NCBI GenBank assembly: GCA_001771055.1
Contig: MESS01000018.1
Coordinates: 1-12,931, forward strand
Length of the DNA stretch: 12,931 nt
Origin: Caldithrix sp. RBG_13_44_9
Lineage (GTDB): Bacteria; Calditrichota; Calditrichia; RBG-13-44-9
Direction: 5' to 3'
Shown here: piece after piece, positions 1 through 6,631 of the stretch
How the letters are laid out: the number at the start of each line of letters is the position of its first letter
Position numbering within the stretch: position 1 is the first letter of the stretch
Translations under genes and position numbers: made by a program
The notes under the pieces: generated by a model
The model's database searches: none
Told to the model about the DNA's origin: nothing
Seen by the model: the letters and a program-made list of their open reading frames with translations, nothing else

Positions 1-2
1 GT

Positions 3-1820
3 CTGGCCGGCGATCATATCTGGGGTAATTACCTCACCGTGTCCAACCGTAAGTATCCGTTTGAGGGTGATTGTATCGTCAACTGGTCAGCTGGCCTGGA
101 TACTTTTCCAGGAATTTTATCGCACCTCAAACTTCGCCCGACTCCGGAATTGGAAAATTGGCAGGTAGTTTGGGAAAACGGTTTACAGGACGGGAATATC
201 AATTATAATGAATTAGTTTATTTGGGTTTTTCCATCAAAAATCAGGATGCCATAAATGCCATTGATTCAATTGAAGTTGGAAATTCTTACTATAATGCCA
301 GTTATTTTAATCCCATACCAGCAAGTGGAAATTTGAGCACACCCAATTTTTATACTGTACTGTCGGGTCCAGCTCAAGGTGATAGCCTGGAATATAGCCT
401 GGTCATTGAATTTGATCATCATTTACTTAATGCTACCTATCAGTATCCGGTAATTCCCTGGAATCCTCCCAGCAGCTGGGGAGATACCCTGGCAGTTCAA
501 TCCCTGGTTGGAACTGCCAGGAATGTAATTCCGATAGTGGCCGATCCGAGTCTGGTGACCGGTCATGTCTATCTGATCACCTTTTATCCTGATGCTGGAA
601 CCTCTGAACTGAGGTATCTCATCACTGATCACACAAATGGAATGATTAAAGTAACTGCTGGAATCCCCAGCAGTTTATCTCATTATTCCCATCCAGTGGT
701 AGATGGAATATTATTTGTGGTGAAAGAACCACAACCCGACTTTACCCAATTTACCGTAGTAGCCAATGCCAGCGGTCCATTAGATCCCCCTGATATCGGT
801 TGTTTTGGATTTAATGCCAGCGGATTTCCTTTGCTCTATAATGCCCGTTATCCTGATGGGACTGACCGTCCAACTGCCGGAGTACAGCAGAGTACCAACA
901 ACAGCATCTGGGGAATTCATACTGGGATGAACTCTTCTACTATGACTCCTTCATTTGATTATTTTAAGTCCCGGGTCACTCGTTCTGGAGCAAATTGGCC
1001 ATATATTATGCCTTATGATTATGAGCTGCGTTTTACCGCGGCCGGTGGTCACGGTCAGATGGCCTTTACTACTCTAACAATTGTGAATGTCCCATTCGAA
1101 TTATGGAATATTGGAGTCAACACCCCAGATTATACGCCTGACGATTATCGAATGGTACCGCTTATAAATGATGAGGATGTGAATGAACTCTTTAATTTGG
1201 TTCAAAGTGATCATTCTATCTCAGGTTCAGATAATGATCCTTACACCGATTGGATTTATTGGTATAATCCAGATGATAATTCACCAGGTCAATCCGGATA
1301 TAATGCAGTGGTTGGCTCCAGTTTTAATTCAGGAATTAGTGACGAGGTGATGGCCAGAATGGTGGTTGTCAACTGGAACGGTGGTGATGTTACTGATCCT
1401 GGTTGGCCCGCCAATGTCAATGCCCTGATGCCGGAAACCGGAACCATCTTCCGGATTGAATCTTCCAAACCGAATTTTCCTGGTGATTCTCTGGTAGTGA
1501 ACAGCGCTTCGGTATCAATTGCAGTTCAGGATCAGCTCCCTGACCATTTCGAACTCTATCAGAACTATCCCAATCCCTTTAATCCGGTAACGACCATCCG
1601 TTTTAATCTGCCGTCACGACAGAAGACTGAACTGGAAATATTTGACGTACTGGGACAAAAAGTGTGTACTCTGCTGAACAAGCAGATGGAAGCCGGCGCC
1701 CATCGAATCCAATGGAATGGACAGAATGACCAGGGCAAGCCAATTGGCAGCGGAATTTACTTTTACCGGATTACCGCCGGGGACTACGTAAAAACCATGA
1801 AAGCTGTTTTATTAAAATGA
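3..1820 (+). CDS. Secreted protein with C-terminal FlgD-like/T9SS type A sorting domain, 5' end outside window
   Basis: The reading frame is open from the first complete codon at base 3, so 605 residues are visible and the N-terminus lies upstream; the GTG at 39 is an internal valine rather than a convincing start, with no ribosome binding site before it. The last about 90 residues (516-605 of the visible part) are a clear FlgD-like Ig sorting domain: FELYQNYPNPFNPVTTIRF, then the DVLGQKV strand, the GxHRIQWNGQNDQG turn, SGIYFYRI and a basic end, KTMKAVLLK. In FCB bacteria such domains direct proteins to the type IX secretion route and the cell surface. The upstream 500 residues are rich in Asn, Asp, Gly, Pro, Tyr and Trp with β-type periodicity, and contain no catalytic motif I recognise. 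It is probably an extracellular or surface β-domain protein, function unknown. The sorting domain is very well supported. Confidence 0.9.
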   Translation: MAGDHIWGNYLTVSNRKYPFEGDCIVNWSAGLDTFPGILSHLKLRPTPELENWQVVWENGLQDGNINYNELVYLGFSIKNQDAINAIDSIEVGNSYYNASYFNPIPASGNLSTPNFYTVLSGPAQGDSLEYSLVIEFDHHLLNATYQYPVIPWNPPSSWGDTLAVQSLVGTARNVIPIVADPSLVTGHVYLITFYPDAGTSELRYLITDHTNGMIKVTAGIPSSLSHYSHPVVDGILFVVKEPQPDFTQFTVVANASGPLDPPDIGCFGFNASGFPLLYNARYPDGTDRPTAGVQQSTNNSIWGIHTGMNSSTMTPSFDYFKSRVTRSGANWPYIMPYDYELRFTAAGGHGQMAFTTLTIVNVPFELWNIGVNTPDYTPDDYRMVPLINDEDVNELFNLVQSDHSISGSDNDPYTDWIYWYNPDDNSPGQSGYNAVVGSSFNSGISDEVMARMVVVNWNGGDVTDPGWPANVNALMPETGTIFRIESSKPNFPGDSLVVNSASVSIAVQDQLPDHFELYQNYPNPFNPVTTIRFNLPSRQKTELEIFDVLGQKVCTLLNKQMEAGAHRIQWNGQNDQGKPIGSGIYFYRITAGDYVKTMKAVLLK

Positions 1821-1910
1821 GGTTTTCTAATAGCTTAACTTGATGTTTTTATATGTAATATCTGTCAATACCATTCAAATATGGAGGTTGATCTCTTTTT
1901 TAAAAATTTA

Positions 1911-1941
1911 TTGGTATTTAAAAAGACAGAATTTTTATATT
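1911..1941 (+). promoter_or_regulatory. Weak candidate promoter for the zinc-ribbon gene
   Basis: TTGGTA at 1911-1916 is followed 17 bases later by TTTATA (1934-1939), or 19 bases later by TATATT (1936-1941), in an AT-rich spacer about 45-50 bases before the ATG at 1985. Neither spacing gives a strong match, so this is only the best candidate in the 164-bp gap. The gap shows no terminator for the upstream gene. Confidence 0.25.
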
Positions 1942-1984
1942 CACAGAAATATTTCAGATTGTAGGAATATCTCAAGAGGTCATT

Positions 1985-2443
1985 ATGCCAAAAAAAGAGA
2001 AATTGGAAATCGAAGTCGAAGTCCCGGCTAAAAAAATCCATGTAGAACATGTGTTCTGTCATAAGGGACATCAGTTATGTGATCCTTCCAAAAAGATCCA
2101 TGGTTTTCCGGCCATAAAATTGAAGATGAGATACCATGGAAAAGACGGAGTGTTATTTATCGATCCGGTATATGGCAGCTTTGATAATATTGAAGAAGGG
2201 GTGCGTCCCCCCAAGGGCGGAGTGGTAGAATTATTCTGCCCGGTCTGCGGAGAAAGCCTGAAAGCAGCCGGTGAGACCTGTCAGCTGTGTTCCTCCCCGA
2301 TGTTTGTCTGTTATCTTCCCAAGGGCGGGATCATTGAAGGTTGTAGCAAGAAAGGCTGCTATTATCATAAAGTAAAAATCGTGGATGCCGAGAAACAGGT
2401 TTCCCGTCTGTTTGAAAATGATACCCTGCAATCGTATCTCTAA
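1985..2443 (+). CDS. Conserved zinc-ribbon protein of unknown function
   Basis: A 152-residue soluble protein with an AGAGG ribosome binding site at 1974-1979, six bases before the ATG. Cysteines are arranged like metal sites: C25 and C32 with H27 and H30 near the N-terminus; CPVC (C85, C88) paired with CQLC (C99, C102), a typical zinc ribbon; then C109, C120, C125 and H128 in SPMFVCYLPKGGIIEGCSKKGCYYH. Between the first and second clusters is a β-rich stretch, with LKMRYHGKDGVLFIDPVYGSF at about 46-66. I recall similar proteins from anaerobic deltaproteobacteria and related lineages, always uncharacterised; that is memory, not a search. The N-terminus is lysine- and glutamate-rich with no signal peptide, so it is cytoplasmic. 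It stands alone, followed by a strong hairpin. It may bind nucleic acid or act as a metal-dependent adaptor, but nothing in the sequence settles this. Confidence 0.8.
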   Translation: MPKKEKLEIEVEVPAKKIHVEHVFCHKGHQLCDPSKKIHGFPAIKLKMRYHGKDGVLFIDPVYGSFDNIEEGVRPPKGGVVELFCPVCGESLKAAGETCQLCSSPMFVCYLPKGGIIEGCSKKGCYYHKVKIVDAEKQVSRLFENDTLQSYL

Positions 2444-2471
2444 ATCACCGTTTGAGGACAAAATCTAAACC

Positions 2472-2504
2472 AGGCCTGATAAATCATACCGATTTATCAG
2501 GCCT
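2472..2504 (+). terminator. Perfect 14-bp hairpin after the zinc-ribbon gene, probable terminator
   Basis: AGGCCTGATAAATC (2472-2485) and its exact reverse complement (2491-2504) are separated by a 5-base loop, ATACC. It begins 28 bases after the stop codon at 2443. There is no run of T after the stem on the plus strand, so it is not a textbook intrinsic terminator. It may end transcripts inefficiently, protect a 3' end, or act in both directions. Confidence 0.55.
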
Positions 2505-2507
2505 TGG

Positions 2508-2536
2508 CCTGTCAAAATACGTTTGGAATTGACAGG
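2508..2536. repeat. 8-bp inverted repeat in the PTS gene leader
   Basis: CCTGTCAA (2508-2515) and TTGACAGG (2529-2536) are exact inverted copies separated by 13 bases, starting 3 bases after the preceding hairpin. The right arm contains a -35 consensus hexamer, TTGACA (2529-2534), but no good -10 sits 16-18 bases downstream. It could be an operator or a second RNA stem upstream of the PTS gene start at 2572. Confidence 0.4.
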
Positions 2537-2571
2537 GGAGAGTATTAGATTTTTCATCATTTGGAGGCTGC

Positions 2572-3024
2572 ATGGGACTCGAAGAATTATTGAATGAAGA
2601 ACTGATCAGTGAAGATCTCACAGGAAAAAACAAATACCAGGTGATTGAAGAATTAATGGATCTATTAGTAAAAGCCGGTAAAATTGAGGACCGCGAAACC
2701 TGTTTGCGGGATTTAATAGAACGGGAACAGTATCTAAGCACCGGTTTGGAAAATGGATTGGCGGTGCCGCATGCCAAGACCATAGCTAGCCGTGAACTGC
2801 TGGTCAGTTTTGGGATCAGCCGGGAGGGATTGGATTTTGATTCACTGGACGGAAAACCTGCTCACTTCATTTTTCTGGTCATCTCTCCGAGGGATACTTC
2901 GGGTCCGCACATTAAAATCCTAGCTCAGATTACCCGTAATTTCCGGGAAAATGAAATTGTACTGCAAATCAAAGAAGCAAAAACCAGAAGCGAGATTTTA
3001 AAAATATTTCACTCTTTTAAGTAG
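2572..3024 (+). CDS. PTS EIIA type-2 domain protein, PtsN-like (nitrogen-PTS family)
   Basis: A 150-residue single EIIA(fructose/nitrogen-type) domain, the usual length for PtsN. The start has a GGAGG site at 2563-2567, four bases before the ATG. The phosphorylated histidine is H67 in ENGLAVPHAKT, the hallmark NGxAxPHAxT motif; the second family histidine is H113 in SGPHIKILAQI. The preceding REQYLSTGLENG and the FxxxxPxDTSGPH stretch are also family signatures. In the family it takes phosphate from NPr and acts mostly as a regulator rather than in sugar uptake. No EIIB, EIIC or permease is adjacent, which favours a regulatory role or a partner coded elsewhere. It lies 11 bp upstream of the isoprenyl synthase gene and is probably co-transcribed. 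The family is certain; the exact function is inferred. Confidence 0.92.
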   Translation: MGLEELLNEELISEDLTGKNKYQVIEELMDLLVKAGKIEDRETCLRDLIEREQYLSTGLENGLAVPHAKTIASRELLVSFGISREGLDFDSLDGKPAHFIFLVISPRDTSGPHIKILAQITRNFRENEIVLQIKEAKTRSEILKIFHSFK

Positions 3025-3035
3025 TCAGGTGCCCC

Positions 3036-4007
3036 TTGGCCATCTTTCAAACCTTATCCCCGCTCATTGATGCCGTGCAGCAGCAGCTGCAGGAAAGTGT
3101 AAAATCCGAATTTCCGGCCTCGCTAAAAGAGCCCATTCTCTATTTTCTGGAAGCTCCCGGGAAAAAAATCCGGCCTCTGCTTACCTTGCTGTCCTGTCAG
3201 GCAGTGGGTGGAGAGTTGGAACAAGCTATGCCGGCGGCTCTGGGAGTAGAACTGTTCCACGATTTTACCCTGATTCACGATGATATCATGGATAAAGATG
3301 ACCTGCGCCGCGGCCGCTTTACCGTCCATAAAAAATGGGGAGAAGATGCTGCGATCCTGGTGGGTGACTTACTGATCGGATTAGCTTACCAAAAAATGTT
3401 GCAGTGTGAAGCCCGTTATCTGCCGCGGGCTCTGAATCTTTTTAATGAAGCCCTGATCAAGGTATGCGAAGGGCAGGCACTGGACAAGGAATTTGAAGGA
3501 CGGGAGCAGGTGAGTCTGGCCGAATACCTGGATATGATCAATAAAAAAACTGCCTGGTTATTTAAACTATCGAGCCAATTGGGAGCCATCCTGGGAGGTG
3601 CAGGTTCCAGTGAGATCGCGGCCATGGAAAATTTCGGCAACTCCCTGGGTATCGGATTCCAAATTCAGGACGACTGGCTGGATTATGCCGGCGAAGAGAC
3701 TTCGCTGGGGAAAAAAGTGGGCAGTGATCTGAAACTGAATAAGAAGACCTATGTAACTTTAAAATATCAGGAAGTGATTGCCGAATCCTCCGCGGCTGCC
3801 AAAAAATATCCACCCCGGCTGAGTGATTATCATTCGCTGGTCGAGTTACGGGAAGTACTGTATGAATTGGGAATTGCAGATCAGATCCAGAACCTGATCG
3901 ATTATTATATCCAAGATGCCCTGGATTCACTGGAAAAAGTGCAAACCTTGACCGATACGAATCAATTATTTCAGCTGGTAACCGCCCTGCGCCACCGGCA
4001 ATCGTGA
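3036..4007 (+). CDS. Isoprenyl diphosphate synthase (polyprenyl synthetase family), probably short-chain (FPP/GGPP)
   Basis: A 323-residue trans-isoprenyl diphosphate synthase that condenses IPP with an allylic diphosphate in the cytoplasm. The start is TTG at 3036, with AGGTG at 3027-3031 as the site; the frame is closed by TAA at 3018-3020 and no ATG lies between. Motifs in order: GKKIRP at 42-47 (IPP binding), the first aspartate-rich motif DDIMD at 82-86 followed by RRGR, KT at 171-172, and the second motif QDDWLD with aspartates 212, 213 and 216. The residue five before the first Asp is Phe77 with no insertion in DDxxD, a pattern tied in the family to C15-C20 products rather than the long chains of quinone tails, where a small residue sits there. 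The gene follows the PTS gene by 11 bp. Product length is inferred. Confidence 0.93.
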   Translation: MAIFQTLSPLIDAVQQQLQESVKSEFPASLKEPILYFLEAPGKKIRPLLTLLSCQAVGGELEQAMPAALGVELFHDFTLIHDDIMDKDDLRRGRFTVHKKWGEDAAILVGDLLIGLAYQKMLQCEARYLPRALNLFNEALIKVCEGQALDKEFEGREQVSLAEYLDMINKKTAWLFKLSSQLGAILGGAGSSEIAAMENFGNSLGIGFQIQDDWLDYAGEETSLGKKVGSDLKLNKKTYVTLKYQEVIAESSAAAKKYPPRLSDYHSLVELREVLYELGIADQIQNLIDYYIQDALDSLEKVQTLTDTNQLFQLVTALRHRQS

Positions 4008-4095
4008 CCAGATCCTGCTAGACCTTTATTTCCCGCCTTGATGAGTTTTATTCCATTTCATATTTCCGAGATTATTTAATCGAAAATATGACTTC

Positions 4096-4434
4096 TTATA
4101 TCTCTAAAACATGCCGCATCAGGTTAAGCAGGTCCTTTTGGATGGATGAAGGCAGCCGGTCCCATAATTTCAACAGGACATACTGATCACCATAGACTGC
4201 TGTTTTTTCCTTTACCACCGGTGTTCCCATTTCCTGGCCGGTAAGCAGCCATTCCACGTTGGTATTGTCCAATTGGGCAATCTGGTAGAGAACATCCGCT
4301 GGCGGCATCCGGCCTTGCAGGTAGAGGGAAACAGCCGGCTGACTGATGCCCAGCAGGGTGGATAATTGCTGCTGGGTCATATTTTTTTTCCGCATGATCT
4401 CCCGGATCCGTTTGGCTAGCAGGTTGCTTTCCAT
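4096..4434 (-). CDS. XRE-family HTH transcriptional regulator
   Basis: A 112-residue protein. Residues 5-65 form a Cro/C1-type helix-turn-helix: LAKRIREIMRKKNMTQQQLS, then the turn LLGIS and the recognition helix SQPAVSLYLQG (31-41), ending in the NVEWLLTG motif that closes this domain in many XRE proteins. The C-terminal 45 residues, with ALYxYVLLKLWDRLP-like helices, are probably for dimerisation; there is no peptidase or cupin domain. A GGAG site lies about nine bases before its ATG. It is divergent to the DUF2851 gene with 90 bp between start codons, a layout typical of a local repressor that controls itself and its neighbour. The family is certain; the target is inferred from position. 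It converges on the isoprenyl synthase gene across 88 bp with no clear terminator. Confidence 0.92.
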   Translation of the reverse strand: MESNLLAKRIREIMRKKNMTQQQLSTLLGISQPAVSLYLQGRMPPADVLYQIAQLDNTNVEWLLTGQEMGTPVVKEKTAVYGDQYVLLKLWDRLPSSIQKDLLNLMRHVLEI

Positions 4435-4460
4435 AATCTTTGCTCCTTGAAAAAAGAGAC

Positions 4461-4489
4461 TTGCAAAAATAAATAATTATTGTTATATT
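4461..4489 (+). promoter_or_regulatory. Sigma-70-type promoter of the DUF2851 gene
   Basis: TTGCAA (4461-4466) and TATATT (4484-4489) are separated by 17 bases, ending 35 bases before the ATG at 4525. This is the best promoter match in the window. A TATAAT at 4489-4494 overlaps but would be 22 bases from the -35. Two small palindromes overlie the spacer and the -10. Confidence 0.6.
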
Positions 4490-4501
4490 ATAATCGTAAT
4501 A
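4472..4501. promoter_or_regulatory. Two palindromes, candidate operators in the divergent promoter
   Basis: AATAATTATT (4472-4481) is a perfect 10-bp palindrome inside the promoter spacer. TATTA (4486-4490) and TAATA (4497-4501) form an inverted repeat with a 6-base gap over the -10. Their centres are about 17 bases apart. Position suits binding by the adjacent XRE protein, but AT-rich DNA makes short palindromes by chance. Confidence 0.35.
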
Positions 4502-4513
4502 AATTTAGGATAA

Positions 4514-4519
4514 GGGAGG
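4514..4519 (+). promoter_or_regulatory. Ribosome binding site that sets the DUF2851 start
   Basis: GGGAGG sits five bases before the ATG at 4525. The longer in-frame TTG at 4480 falls inside the promoter spacer and has no such site, so it is rejected as the start. Confidence 0.8.
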
Positions 4520-4524
4520 CTTCT

Positions 4525-5880
4525 ATGCAAGCAAATTATGTAGAACCTGATAATTTCTCTTTTCCCGAATACTTTCTTTCCTGGACCATCCAACATCCAG
4601 AACTTCTCCGTTCTGGATGGCAAACCTGGGACGGGCAGCCCCTGGAAATTCTGGACCTTGGTCAGGCAAATCTTGATAATGGTCCGGATTTCCTGCAGGC
4701 ACTCATTAAAGTGGGTGGGGTGCTGATGCGGGGAGATATTGAATTTCATCGGGAGTGGCAGGATTGGTACCGACATGGTCATGACTCTGACCGGCGGTAT
4801 AATCAGGTGGTTCTGCATATCCTCTGGGAAGCACCACTGGGAATTACCCCAGAATTAGCCCGGCGTTTCCCCCACTTCATCATTTCCAGATATTTGCAGT
4901 ATCCAGTTAAAGAATGGCTGCAGCAAATGGAAAAATTGCAGCAAGAAGATCAGGCCCGCCAGGAAGTATCACTCCACCTGAATATGAGTTCCCTTGAATT
5001 CAGGCAGCTGGCCTGGAGAAGGTTTTCCCGTAAATGTGATGAAATCCGGCAATGGGTCAACAGTTTTAACTGGGAAACTGCAGTTTTTCTAGGCCTGGCA
5101 AAATCCCTGGGGTATAGTAAGAATAGTACTCCCTTTCTGGAACTGGTCAAAAAAATGCCACCGGCTAAACTGCTAACAGCCGTTCATACTCTGCAGAGAT
5201 CTCCCCTGATATTCTGGACCCTGTTAGCCTGGCAGGGTGGACTGCTGGAAAGACCTTTGAAAAACTCTCTGAATTCAGATTCCGATCTCTGGTACCGCTT
5301 CATTCATCATGTTCGCAAACAGTTTTTTCCTCTGTTTCCGCTTTCCCGGCAAAGTGTGGTTCACTGGAATTTCGCCCGGCTTCGCCCCCTGAATAATCCT
5401 TATTTCCGGTTGGCCGGATATGCCCAGATCCTGTTCCACTATCAGGAAAATTCACTCTTTGAAAAATTGCTTCAGTTATTCTGTCAGCGTAAAGAGTTGA
5501 GCTGCCTTATAGAGGAAATAGAAGACAGTTTATGTCTGCCCCTGAGCACAGAATTTAATGCTATTCTGGCCAAATTCTTAGGTTACCAGGCCCTTCCCCG
5601 TAAAACCATGGGGAAAGAACGCTGCCGGCTATTTATCCTGAATATTCTGTTACCTTTATTCTATGTCTGGTCTCAGGTCAATAAAAATTCCGGATTCAGC
5701 TGGTATCTGGAGGATCTGTTTTTCACCTTTCCGGTAGTGGATCATAATGCCCTGCTGCAAAGGCTGCCCAATAACCTGGACGCAGACATTAGAAATAAAG
5801 CCTATGTGCAGCAAGCCCTGCTGGAATATCATGAGAAACAGATCCCGCCGCCGGCCATGATAATCGGAAAAAGGAATTGA
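4525..5880 (+). CDS. DUF2851 family protein
   Basis: A 451-residue soluble protein from the ATG at 4525. It matches the DUF2851 family, found mainly in Bacteroidota, Chloroflexota and relatives and still without assigned function. The signature region is residues 38-100: QPLEILDLGQANLDNGPDFL, then GDIEFH (70-75), DWYRHGHDSD (80-89) and YNQVVLHILWE (92-102). The rest is helical, with WNFARLRPLNNPYFRLAGYA at 281-300 matching the family's second conserved block. Conserved acidic and histidine residues (D55, E73, H75, D80, H84, H86, D89, H98) look like a metal or catalytic site; a D...ExH order could suit a PD-(D/E)XK nuclease-like fold, but that is my inference. It is divergent from the XRE regulator and 74 bp before the MgtC-like gene. 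Family call strong; role unknown. Confidence 0.85.
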   Translation: MQANYVEPDNFSFPEYFLSWTIQHPELLRSGWQTWDGQPLEILDLGQANLDNGPDFLQALIKVGGVLMRGDIEFHREWQDWYRHGHDSDRRYNQVVLHILWEAPLGITPELARRFPHFIISRYLQYPVKEWLQQMEKLQQEDQARQEVSLHLNMSSLEFRQLAWRRFSRKCDEIRQWVNSFNWETAVFLGLAKSLGYSKNSTPFLELVKKMPPAKLLTAVHTLQRSPLIFWTLLAWQGGLLERPLKNSLNSDSDLWYRFIHHVRKQFFPLFPLSRQSVVHWNFARLRPLNNPYFRLAGYAQILFHYQENSLFEKLLQLFCQRKELSCLIEEIEDSLCLPLSTEFNAILAKFLGYQALPRKTMGKERCRLFILNILLPLFYVWSQVNKNSGFSWYLEDLFFTFPVVDHNALLQRLPNNLDADIRNKAYVQQALLEYHEKQIPPPAMIIGKRN

Positions 5881-5954
5881 CAATTTATACCCGAATGCGT
5901 AAACTTTCAGAAAATTAATAAATGTAGAAGGTTTCCATTTTCCCAACACTTTTT

Positions 5955-6350
5955 TTGAACCTGATAAAATGTACGGTTACTTTTCTATGCACGATGCTTA
6001 TCGGCTGGTCAACTCTGCAAAATCAGCCAAAAGATAGTTTTAGTTCCCTGTTGCTCATTTCTCTGGGATCTTGCCTGTGTATGATTGCCAGTATTACTTT
6101 AAGTCCGGTTCTTTTTTCTCCCCCCGGCCACATGCTGGAATTCGTGATGTTGGGAATTACCCTGCTGGGAATCATGGTAGTAATCCGGCAAAAAGGAACA
6201 CTTTTAAGTATCAGACAGGCCGGATCGATCTGGTTTTGTGGAACCATGGGACTGGCAGTGGGTGCGGGATTATTTCTTGAAGGGATATTTGTCAGCGGCA
6301 GCGCTTTTTTATTAATTAAATGGTTCGATCGTTATATTAAAATCTCTTAA
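5955..6350 (+). CDS. Divergent MgtC/SapB-family membrane protein, membrane domain only
   Basis: A 131-residue hydrophobic protein with about four membrane helices (roughly 4-18, 31-51, 60-78, 92-121). It follows the MgtC/SapB layout: SSLLLISLGSCLCMIAS matches the family's LV-LGSALF block, LGITLLGIMVVIRQKG the G-GFLGAG-I-R--G block, and IWFCGTMGLAVGAGLF the LW---A-GLA-GAG block. The match is degenerate: the family's Arg-Glu after helix 1 is replaced by ...STLQNQ, the GAG of the middle block by GIM, and GLTTAA by SIRQAG. The C-terminal ACT-like domain is absent. The start is unclear. TTG at 5955 has no ribosome binding site. ATT at 5937 lies five bases after AGAAGG (5926-5931) and would add six residues. 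The frame is closed by TAG at 5925. MgtC proteins act in Mg2+ limitation and ATP synthase control, but the altered residues make function here uncertain. Confidence 0.72.
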   Translation: MNLIKCTVTFLCTMLIGWSTLQNQPKDSFSSLLLISLGSCLCMIASITLSPVLFSPPGHMLEFVMLGITLLGIMVVIRQKGTLLSIRQAGSIWFCGTMGLAVGAGLFLEGIFVSGSAFLLIKWFDRYIKIS

Positions 6351-6387
6351 AACATTCATCTGATACCTTAATTCTGGAGAGTTTTAC

Positions 6388-6615
6388 ATGTGGTATGAGT
6401 CACCGCTCTTTCTCAACGCCATTTATGCTATTGTCGGGGTGATTTTGGGCATAGCTTCAGCCATCATCACTTACCGGTTGATCAACCGCTTCACCCACTT
6501 CGATATTCCCAATGAGTTGGAAAAAGGAAATCTGGCAGTGGGGGTGGTGGTGTGCGGCATCTTTATCATGATTGGCTTGATCGTTGGTCTGATCATCGGA
6601 ATGAGCCTGAATTAA
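6388..6615 (+). CDS. DUF350 family two-helix membrane protein
   Basis: A 75-residue protein with helix 1 at about 7-30, a short cytoplasmic link and helix 2 at about 50-72. The link carries the DUF350 signature: YRLINRFTHFDIPNELEKGN (29-48), with the E-GN-A element (E45, G47, N48, A50) leading into helix 2. A GGAG site at about 6375 precedes the ATG. Most DUF350 proteins have two such repeats; this one has a single copy, so it may form dimers. It follows the MgtC-like gene by 37 bp on the same strand and is probably co-transcribed. Biochemical function is unknown for the family. Confidence 0.82.
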   Translation: MWYESPLFLNAIYAIVGVILGIASAIITYRLINRFTHFDIPNELEKGNLAVGVVVCGIFIMIGLIVGLIIGMSLN

Positions 6616-6631
6616 CAGTCGCCACTGATCG

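Noticed and set aside
39..41. GTG as start of the first gene
   Set aside because: The frame stays open to the window edge and the upstream residues (GDHIWGNYLT) fit the protein; no ribosome binding site precedes it.
1840..2031. 63-codon frame upstream of the zinc-ribbon gene
   Set aside because: It overlaps the zinc-ribbon start in another frame, lacks a ribosome binding site, and its product looks like translated AT-rich spacer.
3562..3930. 122-codon minus-strand frame inside the isoprenyl synthase gene
   Set aside because: Antisense shadow of a gene with clear motifs in the other strand; composition is not protein-like.
4068..4082. Small stem GATT/AATC between the converging synthase and XRE genes as a terminator
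   Set aside because: Only four base pairs with no T-run; too weak to call.
4480..4482. TTG as start of the DUF2851 gene
   Set aside because: It lies within the promoter spacer, while the ATG at 4525 has a strong GGGAGG site.
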